A stretch of 16,983 bases of DNA from CAZULF01 sp964621215 (GTDB taxonomy: Bacteria; Pseudomonadota; Gammaproteobacteria; UBA1113), in contig CAZULF010000040.1 of NCBI GenBank assembly GCA_964621215.1, positions 1 through 16,983 on the forward strand, read 5' to 3'. Under the pieces are notes generated by a model. It did not search any database. It was given only the letters and a program-made list of their open reading frames with translations, and had not been told where the DNA came from. This document shows, in pieces, positions 8,731 to 16,769 of the stretch; the stretch's first letter is position 1, and each line of letters begins with the position of its first letter. The translations under genes were made by a program, and so were the position numbers.

Positions 8731-8848
8731 AAATATAACTTTAAATATGCGAATACTGCTTAAATATGTGCCAGCTAGTTGATGTGGCAGCTAAGAACCA
8801 TTTAATAGTATATTAATATTATGCTTGTTTCAATAGTGTTTTTGAGAT

Positions 8849-10225
8849 TTAACCTGATAAATACCCATACACCATTCGTATCCCCATCGCTTCGCCACCT
8901 TCGGGGCGGCCAGGTCGGGCTTTGTTGTTCCAGGCGTTAATATCCAAATGTACCCATGGAATAGTTGGGGTAACGAATTCATTTAAGAATAACGTTGCGG
9001 TTAAGGCACCGCCATACGGCGATGAAGAATCGTTGCAGATATCCGCAAGAGGGCTATCAATAAGGTCTCTGTAGGGTTTGTACAACGGCATATGCCAGGA
9101 TAAATCATCATGCTCTGCAGAAATTGCCTGTAGTTTTTGTGCTAAATTAACGTCATTGCTAAATAAATTCGGAATTTCAGATCCTAATGCTACTCGAGCT
9201 GCACCGGTCAACGTGGCAAAGTCAATAATTAATGAGGGATTATCTTCGCAGGCTAATGCTAATGCATCGGCTAAAACCACACGACCTTCGGCATCAGTAT
9301 TGCCAATCTCTATGGTTAAACCTTTACGGGTAGACACTACATCACCGGGACGATAGGCATTGCCAGATACCATATTTTCAACTGCAGCAATAATCACTCG
9401 CAAACGAATCGGTAATTGAGATGACATGATCCACTGCGCCAAACCTAAAACATGCGCCGCGCCACCCATGTCTTTTTTCATTAATCGCATATTGCTGGAA
9501 TTTTTTAAATCTAAACCGCCCGAGTCAAAACAAACACCCTTCCCTACTAAAGTAATCTTGGGAGCAGATTCATCGCCCCACGTCAAATCAATTAATCGTG
9601 GTGCATTTATGCTGCCTCGACCCACAGCATAAATGGCTGGAAAATTGTGTTGTAATAATTCATCACCAATAAATTGGCGTAACTTACCACCATATTGTTT
9701 CACTAAGCTTTCAGCTGCTTCACCTAATTGTGCGGGTCCCATATCTTCGGCCGGCGTATTAACTAAATCTCTTACCCAATACGTCGCAGCAACTTCTGCC
9801 TCAATCATATTTGCTGAAATCGTTTCTGGTAACACCAATTTGCTTACATTTAAATTGATCGGCGTTTTATAACGTGAAAAAATATACTTTGCTAAACCCC
9901 AGCCGATTGCAGCTAGTTTGTATTCTTGTGGGGTTAGCCCTATGAATTGATAATTCCCTTCCGATAATTGACTAGGCAATCCGGCAAAACTCCAACGACT
10001 ATTCCATTCTTCTGCAATATAAATGACTTTGTCGATCTTACCTTGCGTTGTTGGAATTAAAAAAGCTTTAGTTGCATCAGCCGTGATACCGCATGCACGC
10101 AACCAAGTTTGATCCGCAGTGGATTGTGCTGCCAGCCATGCATCAAAATTAGATTTTTTTACTGGATGAATAGGTATAATGTCGTTAGTGATTGATGTTG
10201 TAAAGCAGTTTAGTTGGGTTTTCAT
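8849..10225 (-). CDS. Leucyl aminopeptidase family (M17) metallopeptidase
   Basis: A cytosolic dinuclear-metal aminopeptidase that removes N-terminal residues from peptides. Its 458 residues fit the M17 family: an N-terminal domain (~1-150) and a catalytic domain with LVGKGVCFDSGGLDL (Lys229 and Asp234 as metal and catalytic residues), KKDMGGAAHV (Asp252) and the family signature NTDAEGR (309-315; Asp311, Glu313). It could be a PepA or PepB-like enzyme; the sequence alone does not decide, so no symbol is given. It starts at ATG 10225 after a purine-rich GAGAGA site. It lies downstream of ald on the same strand, separated by a 31-bp-stem inverted repeat, so co-transcription is uncertain. It would supply free amino acids from imported or turned-over peptides. 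Confidence 0.95.
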   Translation of the reverse strand: MKTQLNCFTTSITNDIIPIHPVKKSNFDAWLAAQSTADQTWLRACGITADATKAFLIPTTQGKIDKVIYIAEEWNSRWSFAGLPSQLSEGNYQFIGLTPQEYKLAAIGWGLAKYIFSRYKTPINLNVSKLVLPETISANMIEAEVAATYWVRDLVNTPAEDMGPAQLGEAAESLVKQYGGKLRQFIGDELLQHNFPAIYAVGRGSINAPRLIDLTWGDESAPKITLVGKGVCFDSGGLDLKNSSNMRLMKKDMGGAAHVLGLAQWIMSSQLPIRLRVIIAAVENMVSGNAYRPGDVVSTRKGLTIEIGNTDAEGRVVLADALALACEDNPSLIIDFATLTGAARVALGSEIPNLFSNDVNLAQKLQAISAEHDDLSWHMPLYKPYRDLIDSPLADICNDSSSPYGGALTATLFLNEFVTPTIPWVHLDINAWNNKARPGRPEGGEAMGIRMVYGYLSG

Positions 10226-10260
10226 TATGGTCTCTCGTGATGTATGATTACATTTAATAT

Positions 10261-10338
10261 GTAGCCTGGATGGAGCGAAGCGGAATCCGGGATTCTAGAA
10301 TAGAAAACCCGGATTCCGCTTCGCTCCATCCAGGCTAC
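10261..10338. repeat. Paired GTAGCCTGG repeats forming a perfect 31-bp-stem hairpin
   Basis: Two 31-bp copies of a repeat starting GTAGCCTGGATGGAGCG face each other (10261-10291 and 10308-10338). They match perfectly over 31 bp across a 16-nt AT-rich loop that contains TTCTAGAA. The right arm ends inside the last sense codon of ald and supplies its TAG stop (10337-10335). The hairpin may stabilise or end the ald transcript, but there is no T-tract after it. Other copies lie at 14793-14823, 14831-14861 and 15031-15061. Confidence 0.92.
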
Positions 10339-11453
10339 GCCTCTAAAGCTACGAGTGCTGGTGTATAAGCATGGCCACAAGCTGTAGCCACTGCTTCGTA
10401 AGTCACCTTACCTCTATAAACATTCAATCCATTTAACAAATGCGGATTTTCTAATAACGCACGTTTATAACCTTTATTCGCCAGATCGCAAATGAAAGGT
10501 AATGTAGCATTATTCAAGGCGAAGGTTGCTGTACGTGGAACACCACCAGGCATATTGGCCACACAATAATGCACCACACCTTCTTCCACAAATGTAGGCT
10601 CAGCATGAGTAGTCGGACGACTTGTTTCAAAACATCCGCCTTGATCGATCGCCACATCCACCACCACAGAACCTCGGCGCATACCTTTTAGCATATGACG
10701 TGTCACTAATCGCGGCGCAGCCGCACCGGGAACCAATACCGCACCCACCACTAAATCTGCATTTAATACGTATTGCTCAATCGCTTCCGCTGTTGAATAA
10801 ACTGTATTGAGTTTTGAGCCAAATTGAAAATCAAGTTCTTTTAGGCGTTTAAGTGATTTATCGATCACAGACACTCGCGCTTCCATTCCCATGGCTACAC
10901 GAATAGCATTCGTACCAACAACACCGCCACCAAGTACAACCACATTAGCCGCAGCAACGCCCGGTACGCCACCTAATAATATTCCACTACCGCCTTGCGT
11001 TTTTTCCAAACAATGCGCTCCGGCTTGAATCGACATACGACCAGCTACTTCACTCATTGGTGATAATAAAGGTAATCCGCGTGCATCATCCGTCACGGTT
11101 TCATAAGCGATAGCAATACAACCTGATTTGATTAACATATCTGTTTGTTGTGGATCCGGCGCTAAATGTAAATAAGTGAAAAGGATCTGCCCTTCACGTA
11201 ACATTTTGCACTCTTCTGGTTGTGGTTCTTTAACTTTAACGATCATTTCTGCGCGTTTAAAAATTTCAGCAGCGGTGCTGACGATTTCAGCGCCGGCTTT
11301 GTGATACTTTTCATCATGAAAACCAATGCCCATACCTGCATCTTTTTCTACTAACACTTGATGCCCATGTGATACTAATTCACGCACACTGGATGGCACC
11401 ATACCCACACGATTTTCTTGCGGTTTAATTTCTTTTAATACACCAATTATCAT
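10335..11453 (-). CDS. ald: Alanine dehydrogenase
   Basis: NAD-dependent oxidative deamination of L-alanine to pyruvate and ammonium (or the reverse). It has 372 residues, the usual length. The start MIIGVLKEIKPQENRVGMVP is diagnostic. Residues match the numbering known for Bacillus-type enzymes: Arg15, Lys75, His96 and Asp270, with the NAD-binding GGGVVG at 175-180. AAGGGG lies 5 nt before the ATG, and the gap to the etfA stop is only 16 nt, so it is probably the last gene of an etfB-etfA-ald operon. The TAG stop comes from a dispersed repeat that abuts the gene. The protein end (VALEA) looks complete, or nearly so, for the family. Confidence 0.98.
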   Translation of the reverse strand: MIIGVLKEIKPQENRVGMVPSSVRELVSHGHQVLVEKDAGMGIGFHDEKYHKAGAEIVSTAAEIFKRAEMIVKVKEPQPEECKMLREGQILFTYLHLAPDPQQTDMLIKSGCIAIAYETVTDDARGLPLLSPMSEVAGRMSIQAGAHCLEKTQGGSGILLGGVPGVAAANVVVLGGGVVGTNAIRVAMGMEARVSVIDKSLKRLKELDFQFGSKLNTVYSTAEAIEQYVLNADLVVGAVLVPGAAAPRLVTRHMLKGMRRGSVVVDVAIDQGGCFETSRPTTHAEPTFVEEGVVHYCVANMPGGVPRTATFALNNATLPFICDLANKGYKRALLENPHLLNGLNVYRGKVTYEAVATACGHAYTPALVALEA

Positions 11454-11469
11454 AATAACCCCTTATCTA

Positions 11470-12408
11470 TTAAGTTTTATTAAGTTCTGCTTCTAACTCT
11501 GGTAACAATGTAAATAAATCCCCGACCAATCCATAGTCTGCAATTTGAAAAATAGGCGCTTCTGGATCTTTATTTATAGCCACAATCACTTTGCTATCTT
11601 TCATCCCTGCCAAATGTTGAATAGCTCCAGAAATACCAACAGCGATATATAAATCCGGTGCGACCACTTTGCCAGTTTGTCCTACTTGATAATCATTCGG
11701 GACAAATCCTGCGTCAACAGCTGCTCGTGACGCGCCAATCGCGGCGCCTAATTTATCCGCTAATTTTTCCAACAACACAAAATTTTCTGCACTTTGTAAA
11801 CCTCGACCGCCAGAAATCACAACTCGCGCATTACCTAATTCTGGTCGTGTCGATTTTGTTTCTTGTAAACTGATAAAACGCACATTCGGATTATTAAACA
11901 CTTCTGTCCATTTCTCCACTGGCGCTGCAGGCGCTTTTGAACTGACGCTAGGAAATGCAGTGGGTCGCACAGTGACTATTTTGATAGGGGCATCGCTTTT
12001 TACCGTTTCTAAAGCATTACCTGCATAAATAGGCCGCATAAAAGCGTCTTTATCAATAATACGAATAATGTCTGACACCTGCTCCACATCCAATAAAGCT
12101 GCTACCCGTGGCATTAATTGCTTACCAAAGGTCGTCGCTGCCGCAATGATATGTGAATATCCTTTAGCATGGGCAACAATGAGTTGACTTATGTTCTCAG
12201 GTAATCTGTGCGCATAGGCTTCATGTTCTGCTAAAAAAACCTGTTCGACTTCTTCACATTGTGCAGCTTCATTTGCAACATCATCACACTGATTACCCGC
12301 AACTAATACATGAATAGGCTGTCCCAATTGCTTTGCAGCAGCAATGGCGTGTCGAGTTGCCATTTTCAAATGCTGATTATCATGCTCAGCGATCACTAAA
12401 ATACTCAT
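11470..12408 (-). CDS. etfA: Electron transfer flavoprotein, alpha subunit
   Basis: Alpha subunit of the ETF heterodimer, which carries FAD and shuttles electrons from acyl-CoA and related dehydrogenases to ETF-ubiquinone oxidoreductase. 312 residues: N-terminal adenine-nucleotide alpha-hydrolase-like domain (~1-170) and C-terminal FAD domain (~190-312) with [10 protein letters not shown] (197-204), [13 protein letters not shown] (225-237), QVGQTGKVV (241-249) and the signature [14 protein letters not shown] (256-269). Its ATG overlaps the end of etfB by 4 nt (ATGA), indicating translational coupling. Confidence 0.98.
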   Translation of the reverse strand: MSILVIAEHDNQHLKMATRHAIAAAKQLGQPIHVLVAGNQCDDVANEAAQCEEVEQVFLAEHEAYAHRLPENISQLIVAHAKGYSHIIAAATTFGKQLMPRVAALLDVEQVSDIIRIIDKDAFMRPIYAGNALETVKSDAPIKIVTVRPTAFPSVSSKAPAAPVEKWTEVFNNPNVRFISLQETKSTRPELGNARVVISGGRGLQSAENFVLLEKLADKLGAAIGASRAAVDAGFVPNDYQVGQTGKVVAPDLYIAVGISGAIQHLAGMKDSKVIVAINKDPEAPIFQIADYGLVGDLFTLLPELEAELNKT

Positions 12409-13157
12409 GGAATCACCTTTGCTTCATGGCGTAATTTATCTACTAGCTCTTGTACGGAGTTAACTTTAATACCGGCTTTTCGAGGAGGCGGAGTTACGAC
12501 TTCGAGTTGCGTAGTTTGTATTTTTGGGGAAATTTCTAGGCTTGATAATGAAATCACCTCTACGGGTTTAGATTTCGCTTTCATGATATTAGGCAATGAC
12601 GCATAGCGAGGTGTATTCAAGCGTAAATCCGTTGTGACAACTGCCGGTAAACGCACTGCAATAGTTTCTAATCCTCCATCCACTTCGCAAGTCACCGTCA
12701 GCTCTTCGCCTTCGAAAGCAATTTTGGAAGCAAAACTAGCTTGGGGCCAATTTAATAAACCTGCCAACATCGGTCCCGTTTGGCTGTTATCCCCATCAAT
12801 GGCTTGTTTACCTAACAGCACTAACTGAGTTTGTTCTTTTAAAGCAATATGCTTGAGTATTTTTGCGATGATCAACGGCGTTAGCTCTAGATCTGTTTCC
12901 ACATGAATAGCTCGATCCGCACCTAACGCTAAACCTACTCGCAAGGTTTCCACTACCGTTTTATCACCGACAGAAACTAAAACAACTTCCGTTGCTTTAC
13001 CCTGTTCTTTTAAACGTATTGCCTCTTCAACCGCAATCTCATCGAAGGGGTTCATCGCTTTTTTGACATTTTGCGTCTCAACCCCAGAGTTATCCGCCTT
13101 TACCCGAACCTTTACATAGGGGTCAACTACCCGCTTCACTGCAACCAAAACTTTCAT
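12405..13157 (-). CDS. etfB: Electron transfer flavoprotein, beta subunit
   Basis: Beta subunit of ETF, which binds AMP and contacts partner dehydrogenases. 250 residues, starting [19 protein letters not shown] as in the family; contains [17 protein letters not shown] and the ETF-beta signature [21 protein letters not shown] (~178-198), which includes the partner-recognition loop. First gene of the etfB-etfA-ald run. No good Shine-Dalgarno sequence is visible just before the ATG. Its leader (13159-13228) is partly duplicated in front of the CaaX gene. Confidence 0.98.
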   Translation of the reverse strand: MKVLVAVKRVVDPYVKVRVKADNSGVETQNVKKAMNPFDEIAVEEAIRLKEQGKATEVVLVSVGDKTVVETLRVGLALGADRAIHVETDLELTPLIIAKILKHIALKEQTQLVLLGKQAIDGDNSQTGPMLAGLLNWPQASFASKIAFEGEELTVTCEVDGGLETIAVRLPAVVTTDLRLNTPRYASLPNIMKAKSKPVEVISLSSLEISPKIQTTQLEVVTPPPRKAGIKVNSVQELVDKLRHEAKVIP

Positions 13158-13158
13158 A

Positions 13159-13228
13159 ATTTTTGACCATTTTCAGTAACTTAAATGAAGTTGCAATCTT
13201 GGACTGAATTAAGGAAAAGGTCAAGGTT
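13159..13228. repeat. Direct repeat copy A: leader of etfB
   Basis: Two blocks, 13159-13169 and 13191-13228, recur at 14718-14728 and 14729-14766 in the same orientation, with 10/11 and 36/38 identities. Copy A has 21 extra bases (13170-13190) between the blocks. On the minus strand the conserved block contains TTGACC, a possible -35, but the corresponding -10 (CAAGAT) is poor, so a shared promoter is only a suggestion. Confidence 0.85.
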
Positions 13229-13383
13229 TGTAGCGGCTTGTGTAGCCCCAAAGCAGTAATTTCCTGTTTGTCCCAAGTTACAACTTCCCTTTTACCAAAG
13301 AATGGATGGTATGGTGACAAACAGGATATATACAACAAGCGAGCAAGAAGTAGATTGAATCGCTTACTCTAGATCGCCCAGTC
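13229..13383. other. Gap between the CaaX gene and etfB, with an 11-bp inverted repeat
   Basis: This stretch lies just downstream of the CaaX gene and upstream of the etfB leader. It holds a perfect 11-bp inverted repeat, TCCTGTTTGTC (13262-13272) and GACAAACAGGA (13316-13326), with a 43-nt spacer. That is too wide for a simple terminator and lacks a T-tract. No convincing gene was seen. Confidence 0.5.
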
Positions 13384-14667
13384 TTAGAGGATAACACAGC
13401 GAGAAGAAACAACCTCTGGAGAGTCTGCAAATAATTTCAGGCAATGAGTCAGCATAGTGTCAGACTTGGTTGAGCGGAAGAAGCTAAAATTCTCGCGATG
13501 TACTTTTGCTGCAGGTAGTGCAACATTAATTGCGTCGCTGACACTTTGTTTTAATTCAAGGAACCGGAGGTTACTAGTATCTAACTCGCATAGTTTGTGG
13601 AAACAGGTCTGAATGGCCACCCTTTTAGGATCAGTTTCAGGTACGTTCTCGTAGTGTAAACGCTGAACGGTGATGGTCAATAGTGTTTTAACAAGCGCTA
13701 GTAGATGCCGAGGAGACATTTTTTCTTGATTCATCGTTGCGAAATCGATCTGACTAAGTGCTGCGGCAAATACCTCATGCAGATCCTTTAGAGATGCAAA
13801 AGCGTACTCGTTATTATTATTGTATTGAAGAGTTCCTTTTCCAAGATCTTGTCTAGACAAATGTGTTTCAACAGAGAAAAGTTCATTATTCGTGGAGTTC
13901 TGGTGGTAATATTTAACGCAATCTATAAAAAAACTACGCATTGTGTTGCCAAACGTATACGCTGGCACTCTCTCTAAATCAGCACCATAAGCCAATGCGA
14001 TCAGCACTAACATAGTTTCTGATACATTTTCAGGTCGACTACAGTCGTATGCATTTTTTGCCAAGACCGTTTGGCCTGCCTGCAATTCATAAGTGGGTGG
14101 TGACAATGTGTCAACCGGATAGTTGTGGTTAAACAACTGTATTATTGTCGACACAGAAGGTAATACTGTCTTAGAGCCGTCGTTTCTCAGTGTCAACCAT
14201 TTCGAAAAACAATAACCACTTGAAAGCTGTGCTGGATAACGTACTGTATTATCAGAAGTCGTGACGCCATAGAACGATGAGCCGTCAGGTTCTTGTTTAA
14301 TCTGGGGACTCCAAAATTGAAAGTCATTCATAGAGTTACATGATAGAATATACTCTTCTTGTTGTTGCGCTGTAAATAAATCAAAACAGAACTCGTATGG
14401 GTTTTGTTTGAGCCATTCATTACGCGCATGACTGTTTGGAAATTGATTAATGTGTTGCTGTAGTGCTAGCTTAAGTGCGGGATGGTGCAAAATAATATTT
14501 GGATAATATTCGTTAATGTGAAAGCGCATGACAGATTCAGCTGTTGGGCTTGGTTCGACAACGACACAGACTATTTCTCGTGTTTCCTCTGCAGTTTCTG
14601 GATTTTTTATCTCTACGTAAATTGCAGGAGTAACATCTTCTTGGCCTAAAATATAATGTTGTGTCAT
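13384..14667 (-). CDS. Orphan protein with C-terminal CaaX prenylation box (CVIL); candidate host-acting effector
   Basis: A 427-residue protein of no recognised family, without signal peptide or obvious membrane segment. The start is well supported: AGGAG lies 7 nt before ATG 14667. The protein ends SSRCVIL, where Cys424-Val-Ile-Leu is a canonical CaaX box; a Leu in the last position normally directs geranylgeranylation by GGTase-I. Bacteria lack these prenyltransferases, and some Legionella pneumophila effectors are known to be lipidated by the host through CaaX boxes, so a host-delivered, membrane-anchored role is inferred. Reading of the last codons: CGC TGT GTT ATC CTC TAA. The body is rich in Asn, Gln and Ser, and no catalytic motif was identified. 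The gene sits alone between etfB and the ETF-QO gene, bracketed by copies of the etfB leader. Confidence 0.85.
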   Translation of the reverse strand: MTQHYILGQEDVTPAIYVEIKNPETAEETREIVCVVVEPSPTAESVMRFHINEYYPNIILHHPALKLALQQHINQFPNSHARNEWLKQNPYEFCFDLFTAQQQEEYILSCNSMNDFQFWSPQIKQEPDGSSFYGVTTSDNTVRYPAQLSSGYCFSKWLTLRNDGSKTVLPSVSTIIQLFNHNYPVDTLSPPTYELQAGQTVLAKNAYDCSRPENVSETMLVLIALAYGADLERVPAYTFGNTMRSFFIDCVKYYHQNSTNNELFSVETHLSRQDLGKGTLQYNNNNEYAFASLKDLHEVFAAALSQIDFATMNQEKMSPRHLLALVKTLLTITVQRLHYENVPETDPKRVAIQTCFHKLCELDTSNLRFLELKQSVSDAINVALPAAKVHRENFSFFRSTKSDTMLTHCLKLFADSPEVVSSRCVIL

Positions 14668-14717
14668 GCGTATTCTCCTGGTTTAAGTTAGTTTTTAAGA
14701 TACAGGGTGCGAGCTCT

Positions 14718-14766
14718 ATTTTTAACCATTGCAATCTTGCACTGGATTAAGGAAAAGGTCAAGGTT
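14718..14766. repeat. Direct repeat copy B: leader of the CaaX gene
   Basis: Same orientation as copy A (13159-13228), without its 21-nt insert. The 38-nt block starting TTGCAATCTTGCACTGGATT differs from copy A at two positions. It ends about 50 nt upstream of the CaaX gene start, so both copies lie in the same place relative to a downstream minus-strand gene. Confidence 0.85.
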
Positions 14767-14792
14767 CAATAGAACCTACAGATGGAGTTTCT

Positions 14793-14823
14793 GTAGCCTG
14801 GATGGAGCGCAACGGAATCCGGG
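14793..14823 (+). repeat. GTAGCCTGG repeat, tandem copy 1
   Basis: A 31-bp copy that differs from the next copy at one base (GCGCAACGG instead of GCGCAGCGG). It is separated from it by 7 nt, so the two are direct tandem repeats with a 38-bp period. Confidence 0.9.
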
Positions 14824-14830
14824 AAGCAAT

Positions 14831-15061
14831 GTAGCCTGGATGGAGCGCAGCGGAATCCGGGAAGATCAGACCTTGTGTCACGAACGTCTCTCGTGAACAC
14901 GCTGTAAATACGTCCCTGTACGCTCGGGTTCGGCATCCCTGCCTCACACGGTTCACTCTAGACTTCGTGGCACAAGGTCACAATATGCGAGATCTCACAG
15001 GCCACTGGAAGTTCTCATTAAAGCTGGTAACCCGGATTCCGCTGCGCTTCATCCAGGCTAC
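14831..15061. mobile_element. MITE-like element: 31-bp terminal inverted GTAGCCTGG repeats around an imperfect palindrome
   Basis: Ends at 14831-14861 and 15031-15061 are inverted copies matching at 30 of 31 positions. Inside, GACCTTGTGTCACGAACGTCT (14869-14889) pairs with 14960-14979 apart from one mismatch and one bulged base, and GTGAAC/GTTCAC extend the pairing inward. The central part (CCCTGTACGCTCGGGTTCGG) is GC-richer than its surroundings. There is no coding capacity and no clear target duplication. Whether it moves as a unit or is a pile-up of separate repeats cannot be told from one copy. Confidence 0.55.
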
Positions 15062-15062
15062 A

Positions 15063-15091
15063 TTGACTAGACAAAAGGTGCATGTTATAGG
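15063..15091 (+). promoter_or_regulatory. Predicted sigma70 promoter of ETF-QO gene
   Basis: TTGACT (15063-15068, 5/6 to the -35 consensus), a 17-nt spacer and TATAGG (15086-15091, 4/6 to the -10). It begins one base after the inverted GTAGCCTGG repeat and lies about 36 nt before the ATG at 15128. Confidence 0.6.
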
Positions 15092-15127
15092 TATTAGACT
15101 TTTATATAAATTAATAAAGGCTTGAAT

Positions 15128-16753
15128 ATGCAACGAGAAATCATGGAATTTGACGTAGTTATTGTCGGAGCTGGGCCGGCGGGATTGAGTGCAGCGATTC
15201 GCTTGAAACAGCTAGCCCAGAACGCCAATACCGAATTGTCGGTTTGTATTTTAGAAAAAGGAGCGGAGGTAGGCGCCCATATTATCTCAGGAGCGGTATT
15301 CGAACCACGCGCTTTAAATGAACTCATACCCGACTGGCAAACTAAAGGGGCTCCATTAACGACACCCGCGAAAGAAGATCGGTTTTATTTTCTTACTGCC
15401 AAAAAACAATGGCGATTGCCCAAGCCACCGCAAATGCAAAATCATGGTAATTATATTATTAGCTTAAGCAATTTTTGTCGCTGGTTAGGCGAACAAGCGG
15501 TTAATTTAGGCGTTGATATTTTTCCTGGTTTTGCCGCCGTTGAATTAATTTATAATGATCAAGGTCATGTTAAAGGTGTTGTCACTGGTGATATGGGACG
15601 TGATAAGCAAGGTAATCCCACCGCTCAATTTCAGCCAGGCATAGAAATTCATGCCAAACAAGTTTTCTTAGCTGAAGGATGTCGCGGCTCCGTCACCAAA
15701 CAATTAATCAATAAACACCATTTAGCAATACAATCACAGCCACAAACTTACGGTATTGGCATTAAAGAATTATGGCAAGTTCCAGCGGAAGTTCATCGTC
15801 CTGGCACGGTGATACATTCTGTTGGTTGGCCATTGGATCACACTACTTACGGTGGTTCATTCATTTATCATCTCGATAATCAACAAGTTGCTATTGGGTT
15901 TGTGATTGGTTTGGATTATGAAAATCCCTATCTCAATCCGTTTGAAGAATTTCAACGTTTTAAAACTCATCCTGCTATCCGAACTTTATTAGAAAATGGA
16001 CAACGCATTGGTTATGGTGCACGCGCCATTAGTGAAGGCGGTTGGCAGTCTATTCCACAATTATCTTTACCCGGTGTCACCATTATTGGCGATAGCGCAG
16101 GTTTTTTAAATGTACCTAAAATAAAAGGCTCACATACTGCTATGAAATCAGGCATGGTTGCTGCTGAATGTTTATTTGAAGCATTACAAAATAATCAGCT
16201 TGATATCGCGCTTCCCTATCGTGCTGCATTAGAAAAAACTTGGCTGATGCCAGAGCTACATAAAGTCCGTAATATTCGTCCTTCATTTCGTTTGGGCTTA
16301 TTGCCTGGATTAATTTATTCTGCGATTGATACCTACCTGTTGCGTGGTCGTGCTCCTTGGACTTTCCATAATCATGCTGATTATACTTGTTTGAAACCCG
16401 CAAAAAAATGTCGAAATATTGAATATCCTAAACCCGATGGCAAACTCACGTTTGATCGTTTGTCTTCTGTATTTTTAACAGGAACATTTCATGAAGAAAA
16501 CCAACCCTGTCATTTACAATTAAAAAATCCCGCCACCGCAATCGATGTGAATTTGGCAGAATATGATTCTCCAGAGCAGCGATATTGCCCCGCGGCTGTA
16601 TATGAAATTGTTTACGAAAATAATCAACCACGATTACAGATTAATGCCGCGAACTGTATTCACTGCAAAACTTGTGACATCAAAGATCCTACACAGAATA
16701 TTAATTGGATACCCCCCGAAGGCGGCGGCGGCCCGAAGTATAGTGGTATGTGA
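15128..16753 (+). CDS. Electron transfer flavoprotein-ubiquinone oxidoreductase (ETF-QO)
   Basis: Membrane-associated FAD and [4Fe-4S] enzyme that takes electrons from reduced ETF and passes them to ubiquinone. 541 residues from ATG 15128, chosen because AAAGG (15116-15120) lies 7 nt upstream; an in-frame TTG at 15122 is unlikely. Seen: N-terminal FAD motif DVVIVGAGPAGLSAA (9-23), EKGAEVGAHIISGAVFEPRAL, GDSAGFLNVPKIKGSHTAMKSG, and the C-terminal cluster ligands Cys487, Cys510, Cys513 and Cys516 (CIHCKTCDI), followed by WIPPEGGGGPKYSGM, the typical end. It is divergent from etfBA, its redox partner, with the CaaX gene between them. It converges on the truncated right-edge gene 16 nt away. Confidence 0.97.
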   Translation: MQREIMEFDVVIVGAGPAGLSAAIRLKQLAQNANTELSVCILEKGAEVGAHIISGAVFEPRALNELIPDWQTKGAPLTTPAKEDRFYFLTAKKQWRLPKPPQMQNHGNYIISLSNFCRWLGEQAVNLGVDIFPGFAAVELIYNDQGHVKGVVTGDMGRDKQGNPTAQFQPGIEIHAKQVFLAEGCRGSVTKQLINKHHLAIQSQPQTYGIGIKELWQVPAEVHRPGTVIHSVGWPLDHTTYGGSFIYHLDNQQVAIGFVIGLDYENPYLNPFEEFQRFKTHPAIRTLLENGQRIGYGARAISEGGWQSIPQLSLPGVTIIGDSAGFLNVPKIKGSHTAMKSGMVAAECLFEALQNNQLDIALPYRAALEKTWLMPELHKVRNIRPSFRLGLLPGLIYSAIDTYLLRGRAPWTFHNHADYTCLKPAKKCRNIEYPKPDGKLTFDRLSSVFLTGTFHEENQPCHLQLKNPATAIDVNLAEYDSPEQRYCPAAVYEIVYENNQPRLQINAANCIHCKTCDIKDPTQNINWIPPEGGGGPKYSGM

Positions 16754-16769
16754 GTAAGTGACAATTGTT

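Larger units (their letters stand above)
14668..15127. other. Repeat-rich intergenic region between CaaX gene and ETF-QO gene
   Basis: 460 nt without a convincing gene. From left to right it holds the CaaX gene's ribosome binding site and leader, direct repeat copy B, two tandem GTAGCCTGG repeats, an imperfect palindrome, an inverted GTAGCCTGG copy, and the ETF-QO promoter and ribosome binding site. The only ORF of any length (14956-14759, minus) is made of these repeats and is not called. Confidence 0.8.

Noticed and set aside
10261..10338. Rho-independent terminator for ald
   Set aside because: The stem is a 31-bp member of a dispersed repeat family and has no T-tract after it in the ald direction, so it is called a repeat; some effect on termination remains possible.
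13123..13338. 71-residue minus-strand ORF overlapping the etfB start
   Set aside because: It covers the duplicated leader and the etfB 5' end in another frame. No family resemblance, and etfB clearly starts at 13157.
14200..14240. YPAQLSSGY in the CaaX protein as a relative of the YAGNLSS tail
   Set aside because: Only loosely similar, internal rather than C-terminal, and surrounded by unrelated sequence; probably chance.
14759..14956. 65-residue minus-strand ORF
   Set aside because: It is built from the GTAGCCTGG repeats and the inner palindrome, has no convincing ribosome binding site, and reads as low-quality translated repeat.
14793..15061. CRISPR-like array from regularly placed GTAGCCTGG repeats
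   Set aside because: Only two direct copies with a 7-nt gap and one inverted copy; no regular spacers and no cas genes.
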